A stretch of DNA of 64,000 nt from positions 3,658,001-3,722,000 of the forward strand of contig NZ_CP051230.1 in NCBI RefSeq assembly GCF_017792385.1, in the 5' to 3' direction. The notes under the pieces are model-generated. The model made no database searches. It saw nothing but the letters and a program-made list of their open reading frames with translations, and had not been told where the DNA came from. The DNA is from Hyphomonas sp. (GTDB lineage Bacteria > Pseudomonadota > Alphaproteobacteria > Caulobacterales > Hyphomonadaceae). Below, piece after piece: positions 1 through 9,221 of this stretch. The position numbers and the translations under genes were made by a program. Each line of letters starts with the position of its first letter. Within the stretch, counting starts at the first letter, position 1.

Positions 1-542
1 TCCTGATTGCCGGCGGAACATCCTCGGGCAAGACGACCTTCACGAATGCGCTGCTGGCAGAGTCCTCACTTCACGACGACCGCATCGTCATTCTCGAAGA
101 CACACGCGAGCTGAGATGCGCTGCACCCAATGTCGTCCAGTTGCGAACCCATCGCGAGGCCGCGACCCTTCAGGATCTCGTGCGATCAACGCTCCGTATG
201 CGTCCTGACCGGATCATTGTCGGCGAGGTACGCGGGGCTGAAGCCCTCGATCTGTTGAAGGCCTGGAACACGGGCCATCCCGGCGGGATCACGACGCTCC
301 ATGCGAACTCCGCCCACGGCGCGCTCACCCGGCTTGAACAGTTGACGCTGGAGGCCACGCCCCGCGCACCCTTCGATCTCATCGCTGAGGCGATCGATGT
401 CGTCGTTTTCATGAGCCGCGCCGGCGGTCAGCGCCGCGTTGAAGAAGCGCTGCGCGTCACCGGCTTTGACAGCGAGGGGTATCAGACCGCCCCGCTCGTC
501 TCCCGTTCCTTGTCCCTCGTCCAACATGGAGAAACCCAATGA
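1..542 (+). CDS. trbB: TrbB, conjugation ATPase (5' end cut by window)
   Basis: VirB11-family hexameric ATPase that powers pilus assembly and substrate transfer in P-type type IV secretion. The gene is open from base 3 to its stop, so only the C-terminal ~180 codons are in the window. Visible motifs are a Walker A GGTSSGKTT at the very start, the Asp box (RIVILEDTREL), the arginine-rich RMRPDRIIVGEVRG segment and the His box GGITTLHANSA, which is the complete catalytic core. The stop overlaps the trbC start (ATGA), so the two are translationally coupled. It is the first gene in view of a nine-gene trb operon on an integrative element. The identification is firm from motifs and gene order. Confidence 0.95.
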   Translation, partial: LIAGGTSSGKTTFTNALLAESSLHDDRIVILEDTRELRCAAPNVVQLRTHREAATLQDLVRSTLRMRPDRIIVGEVRGAEALDLLKAWNTGHPGGITTLHANSAHGALTRLEQLTLEATPRAPFDLIAEAIDVVVFMSRAGGQRRVEEALRVTGFDSEGYQTAPLVSRSLSLVQHGETQ

Positions 543-874
543 CGCTCTGCAATCACCTCCAGACCGTGAACCGAACGGTCCAGGTCGCGGCCTGTATCGG
601 CATCGGCATTCTTATCGCAGGGCCCGCCCATGCGGCCGGCTCCGGCATGCCGTGGGAAGGCCCGCTCGACCAGATCCTGACCTCGATTGAAGGCCCGGTC
701 GCGCGCATCGTCGCGGTCATCATCATCACCATTACGGGGCTCACGCTGGCCTTTGGTGAGACAAGCGGCGGCATGCGCAAGCTGATCCAGATCGTGTTCG
801 GCCTCTCCATCGCCTTCGCCGCGACCTCGTTTTTCCTGACCTTCTTCTCATTCGGCGGCGGAGCGCTCGTCTGA
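539..874 (+). CDS. trbC: TrbC/VirB2-like pilin precursor
   Basis: Major subunit of the conjugative pilus; 111 residues, normal for TrbC. The N terminus carries a signal sequence ending near PAHAAG (residues ~18-34). Two hydrophobic stretches (about residues 50-72 and 82-105) surround a short polar loop, as in VirB2 pilins, which are processed and often cyclised. The start overlaps the trbB stop and the stop shares a base with the trbD start, so it is deep inside the operon. The assignment rests on topology and position between trbB and trbD. Confidence 0.9.
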   Translation: MTLCNHLQTVNRTVQVAACIGIGILIAGPAHAAGSGMPWEGPLDQILTSIEGPVARIVAVIIITITGLTLAFGETSGGMRKLIQIVFGLSIAFAATSFFLTFFSFGGGALV

Positions 875-1128
875 TGGCCGACGGCTATGAAATCCCCCTC
901 CACCGGTCCCTGACCGAGCCGATCCTGATGGCGGGCGCGCCGCGCACGGCCGCTATCGCCATCGGCACGCTCGCGGCTGCTGTCGGCCTCGGCCTCCAGC
1001 TCTGGATACCGGGCCTCGTCCTCTGGGCGGTGGGGCATTCGGCGGCTGTGTTCATGGCCAGAAGCGATCCGGATTTCATGGCCGTCGCAGGCCGCTCGAC
1101 GCGCCACAAGGAGCATCTGACATGTTGA
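874..1128 (+). CDS. trbD: TrbD/VirB3-like inner-membrane protein
   Basis: Small (84 aa) component of the mating-pair formation complex, thought to work with the TrbE ATPase at the inner membrane. It begins with a short soluble stretch containing IPLHRSLTEPILMAGAPR, typical of VirB3/TrbD, followed by two adjacent membrane segments around residues 25-65. The ATG overlaps the trbC TGA by one base and the end overlaps trbE by seven bases, so expression is coupled to both neighbours. Identification follows from the conserved N-terminal motif and the fixed C-D-E order. Confidence 0.9.
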   Translation: MADGYEIPLHRSLTEPILMAGAPRTAAIAIGTLAAAVGLGLQLWIPGLVLWAVGHSAAVFMARSDPDFMAVAGRSTRHKEHLTC

Positions 1129-3593
1129 ACCTCAGAGAATATGCAGAAACACCAGTCTTGCTGGCCGACTATCTCCCATGGGCCTGTCTCGTCGCGCCGG
1201 GCGTCGTCCTCAACAAGGATGGCAGTTTCCAGACGACATTCAAATATCGCGGCCCTGACCTCGAAAGCTCCACCGAGGAAGAACTCGTTTCGGTCACGGC
1301 TCGGGTCAATAATGTGCTGCGCCGGTTCGGATCCGGCTGGGCGCTCTTCTTCGAAGCGCAGCGCCATGAAGTGCATGACTACCCGGAGACGGACTTTTCC
1401 GATGCGCTGTCCTGGCTCGTCGATCAGGAACGCGCGCTGCAAGCGGAGGAAGCCAGCGCCCGCTTCGAGAGTGCCTATTATCTGACCCTGCTCTGGCTGC
1501 CGCCCGCCGATGCCACGGGCCGCGCCGAGAAAGCTCTGATCCAACGTGCCGAAACCGAAGACGCCGCGACCTGGCGTCACCGGCTGGAAACGTTCGAGCA
1601 GCACGCAGGCCGCGTCTTCGACCTCCTCTCCACCTGCCTCGCGGAGATCGCAAAGCTCTCAGACGATGAGACGCTGACCTACCTACACTCGACCATCTCG
1701 ACGAAGCGCCATCCGGTCGTCACGCCCGAGCTCCCCGTCTTCCTCGACGCGGTGCTGGCTGATGAGCCCTTCGCGGGCGGTCTGGAACCCATGATCGGGG
1801 CGGCGCACCTCCGCACCCTGACCATTCTCGGGTTTCCGGCCTCGACCCTGCCCGGCATCCTTGATGAGCTCAACCGGCAGGGCTTTGCCTATCGCTGGGC
1901 GACGCGGTTCATTGCCATGGACAAGGCCGAGGCCGAAAAGGTCCTCGGCAAGAAGCGCCGGCACTGGTTCGCCAAGCGCAAATCCATCGGCGCGGTCCTG
2001 CGCGAGACCATGTTCAATGAACAGGCGGCGCTCGTCGACAATGATGCCGACAACAAGGCCGTCGATGCCGATGCCGCCCTGCAGGAGCTTGGCAGTGATC
2101 TTGTGTCCTACGGATACGTCACAACCACGATTACGGTTGCTGATCCGGACAGGCGCACCGTGGACGAACATATCAGCGTGGCCGAGCGCATCGTGAATGG
2201 GCGCGGCTTCACCGCGATCCGCGAGACGCTGAACGCCGTCGATGCCTGGCTTGGAAGCCTGCCCGGTCACCCCTATGCCAATGTCCGCCAGCCGATCCTG
2301 CACACGCTGAACCTTGCCCATATGGTGCCGCTCTCGGCGGTCTGGGCCGGCAAAGAAACCAATCACCAATTGCAAGCCCCCGCGCTCATTCAGGCGCAGA
2401 CCGATGGCACGACGCCGTTCCGCCTGAACCTGCATATCGGTGATGTCGGGCATACGCTGGTCGTCGGCCCGACCGGCGCGGGCAAGTCCGTGCTGCTCTC
2501 GCTGCTCGCGCTGCAATGGAAGCGCTATAAGGGGGCGCAGGTCTTTATCTTCGACAAGGGGCGCTCGGCCCGCGCGGCGACGCTTTGCATGGGCGGCGCG
2601 CATATTGATCTCGGCGGCAGTCATGCTCCGAGCCTCCAGCCGCTGAAAGACATCGACACCGAACACGGCGCGAGCTTTGCCGCAGACTGGCTGGCAGGCC
2701 TCTGCACCAATGAAGGCGTCGCGATGACGCCGGACCTCAAGGCCCGGCTGTGGGAAGCGATCCAGTCTCTTAGCTCAGCGCCTGAACCCGAGCGCACGCT
2801 GACAGGCCTCAGCCTGATGCTGCAGGACGACACGCTCAAATCGGCGCTGCATCCGTTCACGCTCGAAGGTCCGCATGGGCGGCTTCTCGATGCCGATCAT
2901 GAAAGCCTCAGCCTCGCGGACACCGCCACCTTCGAGATGGAAGAGCTGATGCACGTAAAGGGCGCGGTGGCCCCGGTCATCACTTGCCTGTTCCACCGGC
3001 TTGAAGCGCGGTTTGACGGCAAGCCAACACTCCTGATCCTCGATGAGGCCTGGCTGTTCCTTGATGATCCCATGTTCGCGGCACGCATTCGCGAATGGCT
3101 CAAGACCTTGCGCAAGAAGAACGTGTCTGTCGTGTTCGCGACGCAAAGCCTTGCCGACATTGCGAACTCAAGCATTGCGCCAGCCCTCGTCGAGTCCTGC
3201 CCCACACGGATATTCCTGCCGAATGAGCGCGCACAGGAACCGCAGTCCCGCGAGACCTATCAGCGGTTCGGGCTTAACGCCCGCCAGATCGAACTGATCA
3301 GCCGGGCGACACCGAAGCGTGACTATTACTACCAGTCGCCGCTGGGCGCCCGCGTGTTCGATCTCGGCCTCGGGCCGATCGCCCTCTCAGTCTGCGGCGC
3401 ATCCTCGCCGGAAGATCAGGCCCGCCTGGATCGTATCTGGGCCGAGACGGAAGGGGACGGGTTCGCGGCCTGCTGGCTCATCGAAAAGGGTCTGCCCTGG
3501 GCGGCGGAACTTCTGACCCGCTGGCCCGGCCATGCGCCGGAGTCCGAAGCGCACACTTCCTTCCATCCCGCCCAATTCCTTGCCGCCGAATAG
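1122..3593 (+). CDS. trbE: TrbE/VirB4-like conjugation ATPase
   Basis: The largest mating-pair ATPase (823 aa), which energises pilus assembly together with TrbB. The N-terminal half is the CagE/TrbE/VirB domain. The C-terminal half holds the motor: Walker A VVGPTGAGKSVLLS near residues 446-459, Walker B PTLLILDEAWLF near residues 634-646, and the following VVFATQSLADI sensor stretch. Length and motif order match intact family members, with no frameshift seen. The start overlaps the trbD end by seven bases and trbJ follows after nine bases. Confidence 0.95.
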   Translation: MLNLREYAETPVLLADYLPWACLVAPGVVLNKDGSFQTTFKYRGPDLESSTEEELVSVTARVNNVLRRFGSGWALFFEAQRHEVHDYPETDFSDALSWLVDQERALQAEEASARFESAYYLTLLWLPPADATGRAEKALIQRAETEDAATWRHRLETFEQHAGRVFDLLSTCLAEIAKLSDDETLTYLHSTISTKRHPVVTPELPVFLDAVLADEPFAGGLEPMIGAAHLRTLTILGFPASTLPGILDELNRQGFAYRWATRFIAMDKAEAEKVLGKKRRHWFAKRKSIGAVLRETMFNEQAALVDNDADNKAVDADAALQELGSDLVSYGYVTTTITVADPDRRTVDEHISVAERIVNGRGFTAIRETLNAVDAWLGSLPGHPYANVRQPILHTLNLAHMVPLSAVWAGKETNHQLQAPALIQAQTDGTTPFRLNLHIGDVGHTLVVGPTGAGKSVLLSLLALQWKRYKGAQVFIFDKGRSARAATLCMGGAHIDLGGSHAPSLQPLKDIDTEHGASFAADWLAGLCTNEGVAMTPDLKARLWEAIQSLSSAPEPERTLTGLSLMLQDDTLKSALHPFTLEGPHGRLLDADHESLSLADTATFEMEELMHVKGAVAPVITCLFHRLEARFDGKPTLLILDEAWLFLDDPMFAARIREWLKTLRKKNVSVVFATQSLADIANSSIAPALVESCPTRIFLPNERAQEPQSRETYQRFGLNARQIELISRATPKRDYYYQSPLGARVFDLGLGPIALSVCGASSPEDQARLDRIWAETEGDGFAACWLIEKGLPWAAELLTRWPGHAPESEAHTSFHPAQFLAAE

Positions 3594-3602
3594 GAGCCCC
3601 CG

Positions 3603-4301
3603 ATGAAACGTTTCCTTGCCTCCGCCCTGATCTGCGCCGCGCCGCTTTCCATCCTCATCGTGCCGCCCGCCGCCGCCCAATGGACGGTCTATGACCCGGC
3701 CAACCACATCCAGAACATCTACCAGGCCATCCGCTCTCTTCAGGAAGTGAACCAGCAAATCCAGCAGCTCACCCATGAGATCGAAATGCTGGAGAATATG
3801 GCGCGCGATCTCGAAGCACTGCCCGATAGCATTGCCGACGACATATTGCGCCGTATGCGCCGCATCGAAGACCTGATGCGCGAGGCCGAAGGCATCGGCT
3901 ACCGCGTCGAGGAGATCGAGCGCGACTATGAAGAGATCTACCCGGAAGACTATGGCAGTGAACCGCCGCGACAGGCCGTGCTCGTCGAAGAGGCCCGCGC
4001 CCGCTGGCGCCAGTCTCGCACGGCTTATCGCGAGAGCCTGACCGTCACAGCGCAGGTCGTCTCCACAGCGCGGGCTGACAGTGACAGCCTCGACCGGCTG
4101 ATCGCGGACAGCCAGTCCGCCGTGGGCAATCTCCAGGTGGCGCAGGCCGGCAACCAGATCGCGGCGCTGCAGACCGAGCAGCTCATGCAGATGGAAGCCA
4201 TGATGGCGGCCCATTACCGCGCCGAAGCACTGGAGCGCGCCCGCCAGCTCGCCGAGGCCGAACGTGGCCGCGCCCGCACCCGGGCCTTTCTCGGAGAGTA
4301 G
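3603..4301 (+). CDS. trbJ: TrbJ/VirB5-like transfer protein
   Basis: Periplasmic or surface pilus-associated protein of the P-type conjugation system (232 aa). A signal peptide covers residues 1-26, with the likely cut after PPAAAQ. The rest is highly charged and helical, with predicted coiled coils (EVNQQIQQLTHEIEMLENMA and a Glu/Arg-rich tail), as expected for TrbJ/VirB5. RBS-like aggagcc precedes the ATG. In IncP plasmids trbK (entry exclusion lipoprotein) follows trbJ, but here only six bases separate trbJ from trbL, so trbK is absent at its usual place. Confidence 0.9.
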   Translation: MKRFLASALICAAPLSILIVPPAAAQWTVYDPANHIQNIYQAIRSLQEVNQQIQQLTHEIEMLENMARDLEALPDSIADDILRRMRRIEDLMREAEGIGYRVEEIERDYEEIYPEDYGSEPPRQAVLVEEARARWRQSRTAYRESLTVTAQVVSTARADSDSLDRLIADSQSAVGNLQVAQAGNQIAALQTEQLMQMEAMMAAHYRAEALERARQLAEAERGRARTRAFLGE

Positions 4302-4307
4302 CGGGCC

Positions 4308-5624
4308 ATGGACGTGATCGACACATTTCTCGCGACCTTTATCGCCTACATTGACAGCGGGTTCGGCCTGCTGGCGGGCGATGTCGCCTATTTGTCGACC
4401 ACGCTCATCGCCATCGACATCACGCTGGCGGGCCTGTTCTGGGCGCTCAGCCAGAATACGGACGTCATCGCCGGGCTCCTCAAGAAGGTGCTCTATGTCG
4501 GCTTCTTCGCTTATCTCATCGGCAATTTCTCGCTGCTCGCCGGGATCGTCTTTGACAGTTTCGCGCAGCTGGGTGTGACCGCTGGCGGCGGCGCGATGAC
4601 GGCTGATGACCTGCTCCGCCCCGGCTTCATCGCCAGCGTCGGCCTCGATGCCGGTCAGCCGCTGCTCGAAGAGATCGGCGACATGCTGGGGCCGATTTCG
4701 TTCTTCCACAACTTCATCATGATCGCCGTCATGTTCGTCGCCTGGGCGATCATCATGGTCGCCTTCTTCGTGCTGGCCGTGCAGCTCTTCATCACCATCC
4801 TGGAGTTCAAGCTGACGACGCTCGCCGGGTTCGTGCTCGTGCCCTTCGCCCTCTGGAACAAGACGACGTTCCTGGCCGAACGCGTGCTCGGCAATGTCAT
4901 CACCTCGGGCATCAAGCTCATGGTGCTCGCCGTCATTATTGGCATTGGCTCGACGCTGTTCTCGTCGGTGACCGACGCGTTCCGCACCGGGGATGATGTG
5001 ACGCTCGCCCAGGTCATGGGCACGGTGCTCGCCGCGATCGTCTTCTTCTGGATGGGCATCTTTGCGCCCGGCATTGCAAGCGGCCTCATCACCGGTGCGC
5101 CGCAGCTCGGTGCAGGCTCTGCCGCAGGCGCGGCGGCCGGTGTCGCCGCCGGGACCTATGTCGCCGGTATGGGCGGCCGCGCTGCTGTTGGCGCTGTGGC
5201 AGGCGGCGCTTCAAGCGCCGTCAAGGCCGGCGCCAGCATGGCGGGCGCGGCGCGCACCTCCTACACTCTGGGATCGGTCGCCTCTGGCGCATCAGGCGCA
5301 GCGGGCGTCGCGGCCGGCCTTGCCGGTGTCGCCCGTGCAGGCGGCGACGCCATGCGCCGCGCCGCAAGCCGTCCCGCGCAGTCGATGCGCGAGGCCTACC
5401 AACGCGGCAGTCAGGGGGCCTGGCGCGCCACCGGCGGGTCTGAGACCGCGTCCATGCAAAACTCTGCCTCCGGATCATCCTCATCCCAAAGCCCCGGCTG
5501 GGCGCGGCGCATGCAGACCAGCCAGCGCATGGGTCAGGCAGGCCAGATGGCCGCCCATTCGATCCGCGACGGTGATCGCGGCGCTTCCGGCGCGAACCCC
5601 ACCCTCAAAGACAAGGACGACTAG
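4308..5624 (+). CDS. trbL: TrbL/VirB6-like polytopic membrane protein
   Basis: Inner-membrane channel component of the conjugation apparatus (438 aa). Residues 1-265 contain about six to seven hydrophobic segments, with the family stretch FNHNF-like FFHNFIMIAVMFVAW and the FKLTTLAGFVLVPFALW segment. From about residue 270 the protein becomes a long Ala/Gly/Ser-rich, low-complexity hydrophilic tail, a known trait of TrbL. The tail is variable between elements and may be exposed in the cytoplasm or periplasm. It sits between trbJ and trbF as in Tn4371-type elements. Confidence 0.92.
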   Translation: MDVIDTFLATFIAYIDSGFGLLAGDVAYLSTTLIAIDITLAGLFWALSQNTDVIAGLLKKVLYVGFFAYLIGNFSLLAGIVFDSFAQLGVTAGGGAMTADDLLRPGFIASVGLDAGQPLLEEIGDMLGPISFFHNFIMIAVMFVAWAIIMVAFFVLAVQLFITILEFKLTTLAGFVLVPFALWNKTTFLAERVLGNVITSGIKLMVLAVIIGIGSTLFSSVTDAFRTGDDVTLAQVMGTVLAAIVFFWMGIFAPGIASGLITGAPQLGAGSAAGAAAGVAAGTYVAGMGGRAAVGAVAGGASSAVKAGASMAGAARTSYTLGSVASGASGAAGVAAGLAGVARAGGDAMRRAASRPAQSMREAYQRGSQGAWRATGGSETASMQNSASGSSSSQSPGWARRMQTSQRMGQAGQMAAHSIRDGDRGASGANPTLKDKDD

Positions 5625-5627
5625 ACG

Positions 5628-6320
5628 ATGGCTTTCAAGCGATCCTCCGCAAGCTATGGGCCAAGCCCGTTCCCCGAAACGCCTTACCAGAAGGCGGGTC
5701 AAATCTGGGACGAGCGTATCGGTTCCGCCCGCGTGCAGGCGAAGAACTGGCGGCTCATGGCGCTCGGCTGTCTCGGGCTTTGTTTTGTCACCTCCGGCGC
5801 GCTGGTCTGGCGGAGTATGCAATCGACCGTCACGCCCTATGTCGTGGAAGTCGATGAGACAGGCGCGGCAAGAGCCATTGCTCCGGCAACGGAGCGCTAC
5901 ACCCCGACAGACGCCCAGATCGCCCATCACCTGGCCAACTTCATCACCCATGTGCGGGGCCTTTCCGTTGACCCTGTCGTCGTTCGCGAGAACTGGCTGA
6001 GGGCCTATGATTTCGTGACAGACCGTGCTGCGACCACGCTCAACGAATACGCTTCGGCCAACGATCCCTTTGCCGATGTCGGCCGCAAATCCCGCACCGT
6101 GGATGTGGTCAGCGTCGTGCGCGTGTCCGATGACAGTTTCCAGGCCCGCTGGATCGAGAAGACCTATGAGAATGGCGCGCTGGTCCGCGCCCAGCGGTTC
6201 ACCGGCAATTTCACCCTCATCACCCAGCCGCCGACGGACGCCGAGACCCTGCGCGCCAATCCGCTCGGCCTTTATGTCCATGCCCTGAACTGGGGTCAGG
6301 ACCTCGTTACAGGAGAATGA
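5628..6320 (+). CDS. trbF: TrbF/VirB8-like assembly factor
   Basis: Bitopic inner-membrane protein (230 aa) that nucleates the mating-pair complex. A cytoplasmic N terminus with the conserved segment NPFPETPYQKAGQ-like PFPETPYQKAGQIWDER is followed by one membrane helix (about residues 40-60) and a periplasmic NTF2-like VirB8 domain. The 3' end overlaps trbG through ATGA, so translation is coupled. Length and order are normal for the family. Confidence 0.92.
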   Translation: MAFKRSSASYGPSPFPETPYQKAGQIWDERIGSARVQAKNWRLMALGCLGLCFVTSGALVWRSMQSTVTPYVVEVDETGAARAIAPATERYTPTDAQIAHHLANFITHVRGLSVDPVVVRENWLRAYDFVTDRAATTLNEYASANDPFADVGRKSRTVDVVSVVRVSDDSFQARWIEKTYENGALVRAQRFTGNFTLITQPPTDAETLRANPLGLYVHALNWGQDLVTGE

Positions 6321-7363
6321 TCCCCATGCTTCGTATCCTCACCGCCGCTTCCGCCATGGCGCTATTGTCAGCCTGCGCCACGACTGAGCTTGAGCCCATC
6401 GACGCCAGCGCCTTTGTCGCCGCGACGCCGGTCGAAGATCGCGCCGACTATCCGGTCGAAATCGTAGAGACCGCCGTGGCGCTTCCGCTGCCCGGCCAGA
6501 TGATGCCGGTCGGCGCGCGGGTCACCACCTCTCCCGATGGCAGCGTGACACGGACTTATACGAGAACCGTCAGCGCTCCATCGGTCTCCCCCGCCGAAGC
6601 CATCCAGCAGGGCCGCACCAGCGCTCTCATTGAGCCTTCGGTCGATGGCTATGTGAACGCGATCCAAGTCTATCCCTATACCGAGGGCGCGCTCTACCGG
6701 CTCTATGCGAGCCCCGGCCAGGTATCGGACATTGCCCTGCAGCCCGGAGAGGAACTGGTCTCGGTTTCGGCGGGCGACACGGTCCGCTGGGTCGTCGGCG
6801 ACACGATTTCAGGATCGGGCGCAACGGCCCGCGCGCATGTGCTGGTCAAGCCGATCAGCTCCGGCATCCGCACAAACCTGATGATCGCCACTGACCGGCG
6901 TACCTATCACCTCGAACTCGAAAGCACCGACGGCGGTTATATGGCCGCGCTCTCCTGGCGCTACCCGGCCGATGAACTGGCAGGCCTGACCGCCCGCAAC
7001 GAACGCGCCATCGCCAGAGACGCGGGCAGCATTGAGCGCGGCCTGACACTTGAGGGCCTCAACTTCGACTACCGACTCTCCGGCGACAGCCCCGACTGGA
7101 AGCCGGTGCGCGTCTTCGATGATGGACGGCAGGTGTTCATCCAGATGCCTGAGGACATTGCCACCACCGACATGCCGCCTCTGTTCGTGCTGGGCGCGGA
7201 CGGCGACGCCGAACTCGTGAACTACCGGGTGCGCGGCAATTATTATGTCGTCGACCGGCTGTTCCGCGCGGCGGAACTGCGCCTCGGCGAGCGGAACCAG
7301 ACGGTTGTCCGCATCTCGCGCAATGAGCGCCGCTCGCCGCTGGCCGCGATCTTCGGGGACTGA
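6317..7363 (+). CDS. trbG: TrbG/VirB9-like outer-membrane channel protein
   Basis: VirB9-family component of the outer-membrane core complex (348 aa). The first 20 residues form a lipoprotein signal with lipobox LLSAC, so the mature protein probably carries a lipid on the cysteine. The C-terminal half has the CagX/VirB9 beta-rich domain, including FDYRLSGDSPDWKPVRVFDDG and the closing VVDRLFRAAELRLG stretch. It is coupled to trbF by overlap and followed by trbI after five bases. It is expected to form a ring with TrbI. Confidence 0.92.
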   Translation: MIPMLRILTAASAMALLSACATTELEPIDASAFVAATPVEDRADYPVEIVETAVALPLPGQMMPVGARVTTSPDGSVTRTYTRTVSAPSVSPAEAIQQGRTSALIEPSVDGYVNAIQVYPYTEGALYRLYASPGQVSDIALQPGEELVSVSAGDTVRWVVGDTISGSGATARAHVLVKPISSGIRTNLMIATDRRTYHLELESTDGGYMAALSWRYPADELAGLTARNERAIARDAGSIERGLTLEGLNFDYRLSGDSPDWKPVRVFDDGRQVFIQMPEDIATTDMPPLFVLGADGDAELVNYRVRGNYYVVDRLFRAAELRLGERNQTVVRISRNERRSPLAAIFGD

Positions 7364-7368
7364 GGAAG

Positions 7369-8646
7369 ATGTCCGAGCCCATTCCCTTTGACGAGCATGC
7401 CGAGCGGCTGAAGATCCGCTCCAGCCCGAAGCCGGTCACGCGGGTCAACCGCAAGGTCCTGATGGTCGGCGCAGGCCTTGGCGTGCTCGCCCTGTTCGCG
7501 GCGATGAGCATTGCGCTCAAACCGCCGACAGCCGTCGATCCGGACTCCCGGCGCGAGCTCTACAACACGACCAACACGCGCAAGCCCGAAGGCCTCTCCA
7601 CGCTTCCGGCAAGCTATAGCGACATCGCGCCATTGGAGGATCGCATTGCGCGCCTTGGCCCGCCACTCTCCGGCGATCTCGGCGCGACCATGCTGCGGGC
7701 TGAACGCGAACTGGGGATCGAACCGGAATACGTCACCCGGTTCGAGGACGATTTCCGCCCGAACCCCGCCGATGAGGCCGAACGCGCAAGACGCATGCGC
7801 GAGGCGGCGCTTGCCGATGAAGCGGCCCGCGCACCGGTCTTCTTCCGGCTCGATTCTCAGAGCGGCACGGCAAGCGCCACCGACACGCGCCCAGCCTATC
7901 GCGACCCCGCGCTTGATCTTGGTTCGGAACTGCTCGCGCTCGCCGCCCTGCCGCAAGGCGCGCCGTCCGCGTTCGGTCAGCCAAACGATACCAATCTCCA
8001 GTCGCGCAAGCTCGCCTTTGCCGCGGAAGGTATGGAAAGCGAGATCTACAATCCGCACGGCGTCGAGGACCCGGCCTCACCTTATCAGGTCATGGCGGGC
8101 ACGCTGATCCCGGCCTCGCTGGTCACCGGCATCAACTCGGACCTCCCCGGCACGATCGTCGCGCAGGTCACCCAGCCCGTCTATGACACGGTCACCGGGC
8201 AGTATTTGCTTATCCCGCAAGGCTCGCGGCTGATCGGGCGCTACCAGTCGGAAGTCTCGTTCGGTCAGGACCGCGCGCTCGTGACCTGGGACAGGATCAT
8301 CTTCCCGGACGGATCCTCCATCGTCATCTCCGCGCCGGGTGCTGATGCCCAGGGCTTTGCGGGTCTGTCTGACCGCACCGACCATCACTGGGACCGTGTG
8401 TTCGTGGCAGCCGGATTGGCGACCATTCTGGGCGTCGGGGCCGAGCTTGGCGCGGACGGTGACGGCGACCTTGAGCGCGCTATCCGCCGCGGCACGACGG
8501 ACACGGTCAACCAGGCCGGTCAGCGCGTCGTCGAGCGTAATCTTGGCATCCAGCCAACCATCCGCGTGCGGCCCGGCTGGCCCGTGCGCGTGGTCGTCAC
8601 CCGCGACCTCATTCTCAGACCCCACCCCCAAGGAGCCACACGATGA
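7369..8646 (+). CDS. trbI: TrbI/VirB10-like energy-sensing protein
   Basis: Spans inner and outer membranes and couples ATP hydrolysis to channel opening (425 aa). A short cytoplasmic part is followed by a membrane helix at about residues 28-47, a proline/charge-rich linker, and the C-terminal VirB10 barrel domain (from about residue 230). That domain contains AGTLIPASLVTGINSDLPG, IPQGSRLIGRYQS and the final PVRVVVTRDLIL. All are family signatures. The stop overlaps the start of the next small gene (ATGA), so the operon continues past the core trb set. Confidence 0.94.
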   Translation: MSEPIPFDEHAERLKIRSSPKPVTRVNRKVLMVGAGLGVLALFAAMSIALKPPTAVDPDSRRELYNTTNTRKPEGLSTLPASYSDIAPLEDRIARLGPPLSGDLGATMLRAERELGIEPEYVTRFEDDFRPNPADEAERARRMREAALADEAARAPVFFRLDSQSGTASATDTRPAYRDPALDLGSELLALAALPQGAPSAFGQPNDTNLQSRKLAFAAEGMESEIYNPHGVEDPASPYQVMAGTLIPASLVTGINSDLPGTIVAQVTQPVYDTVTGQYLLIPQGSRLIGRYQSEVSFGQDRALVTWDRIIFPDGSSIVISAPGADAQGFAGLSDRTDHHWDRVFVAAGLATILGVGAELGADGDGDLERAIRRGTTDTVNQAGQRVVERNLGIQPTIRVRPGWPVRVVVTRDLILRPHPQGATR

Positions 8647-8879
8647 CCCTTCGTCTTGGACAATTACCTGACCGCACGCCGGTGCGAATGAGCCTTTCGG
8701 TCGATCCCGACCTCGCCAGCGCGCTCAGCGACTATGCCGAAATCTACCGACAGACCTATGGCGCGGAGGAAAAGCCCGAAGCGCTCATCCCCGCCATGAT
8801 CGAAAGCTTCCTGGCGTCCGACGCCGGGTTCAAGCGGGCGCGCCGCGCCCTTCACGCCAATGCCAGCAACGAAAGGTAA
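8643..8879 (+). CDS. DUF2274 family protein, Trb-associated
   Basis: Small soluble protein (78 aa) of the DUF2274 family, which almost always follows trbI in Tn4371-like and related integrative elements. The N-terminal stretch LPDRTPVRMSLSVDPDLASALSDYAEIY resembles a ribbon-helix-helix DNA-binding fold (a beta strand followed by two helices), so a regulatory role is possible but unproved. Translation is coupled to trbI through an ATGA overlap. No enzyme motif is visible. Confidence 0.85.
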   Translation: MTLRLGQLPDRTPVRMSLSVDPDLASALSDYAEIYRQTYGAEEKPEALIPAMIESFLASDAGFKRARRALHANASNER

Positions 8880-8886
8880 CCTTACA

Positions 8887-9201
8887 ATGGCACAGATCGG
8901 CACGTTCACCCTGAAAGATGGCAGCTATACCGGCACCATCCGCACCATGACCATCAATGTCAAAGCCCAGCTTGTTCCCAATGCGGACAAGGTCTCAGAC
9001 GGCGCGCCAGACTTCCGGCTCTATGCCGGCGGCGCCGAACTCGGCGCGGCCTGGCGTCAGGAAAGCAAGGACGGCGAAACCCCGTATCTCGCCGTGAAGC
9101 TCGATGATCCGAGCTTTGCCAGCCCCATGCGCGCGGCCTTCTTCGAGAACGAGAAGGACGGCACAGGCGTCATGGTGTGGAACCGGGCGAAAGCCGGCTG
9201 A
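8887..9201 (+). CDS. DUF736 domain protein
   Basis: Protein of 104 residues beginning MAQIGTFTLKDGSYTGTIRT, the signature of DUF736. These proteins are common on alphaproteobacterial plasmids and integrative elements but have no established function. The fold is expected to be a small beta barrel (alternating strands ending in FENEKDGTGVMVWNR). The ATG at 8887 was chosen over an upstream codon because it matches the family start and has GAAAGG about ten bases before it. It lies seven bases after DUF2274. Confidence 0.85.
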   Translation: MAQIGTFTLKDGSYTGTIRTMTINVKAQLVPNADKVSDGAPDFRLYAGGAELGAAWRQESKDGETPYLAVKLDDPSFASPMRAAFFENEKDGTGVMVWNRAKAG

Positions 9202-9221
9202 TCGGGAAAGCAGAACCTCCG

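Noticed and set aside
3387..4709. 440-codon open frame on the minus strand
   Set aside because: It is antisense to trbE, trbJ and trbL, which are firmly identified and tightly overlapping.
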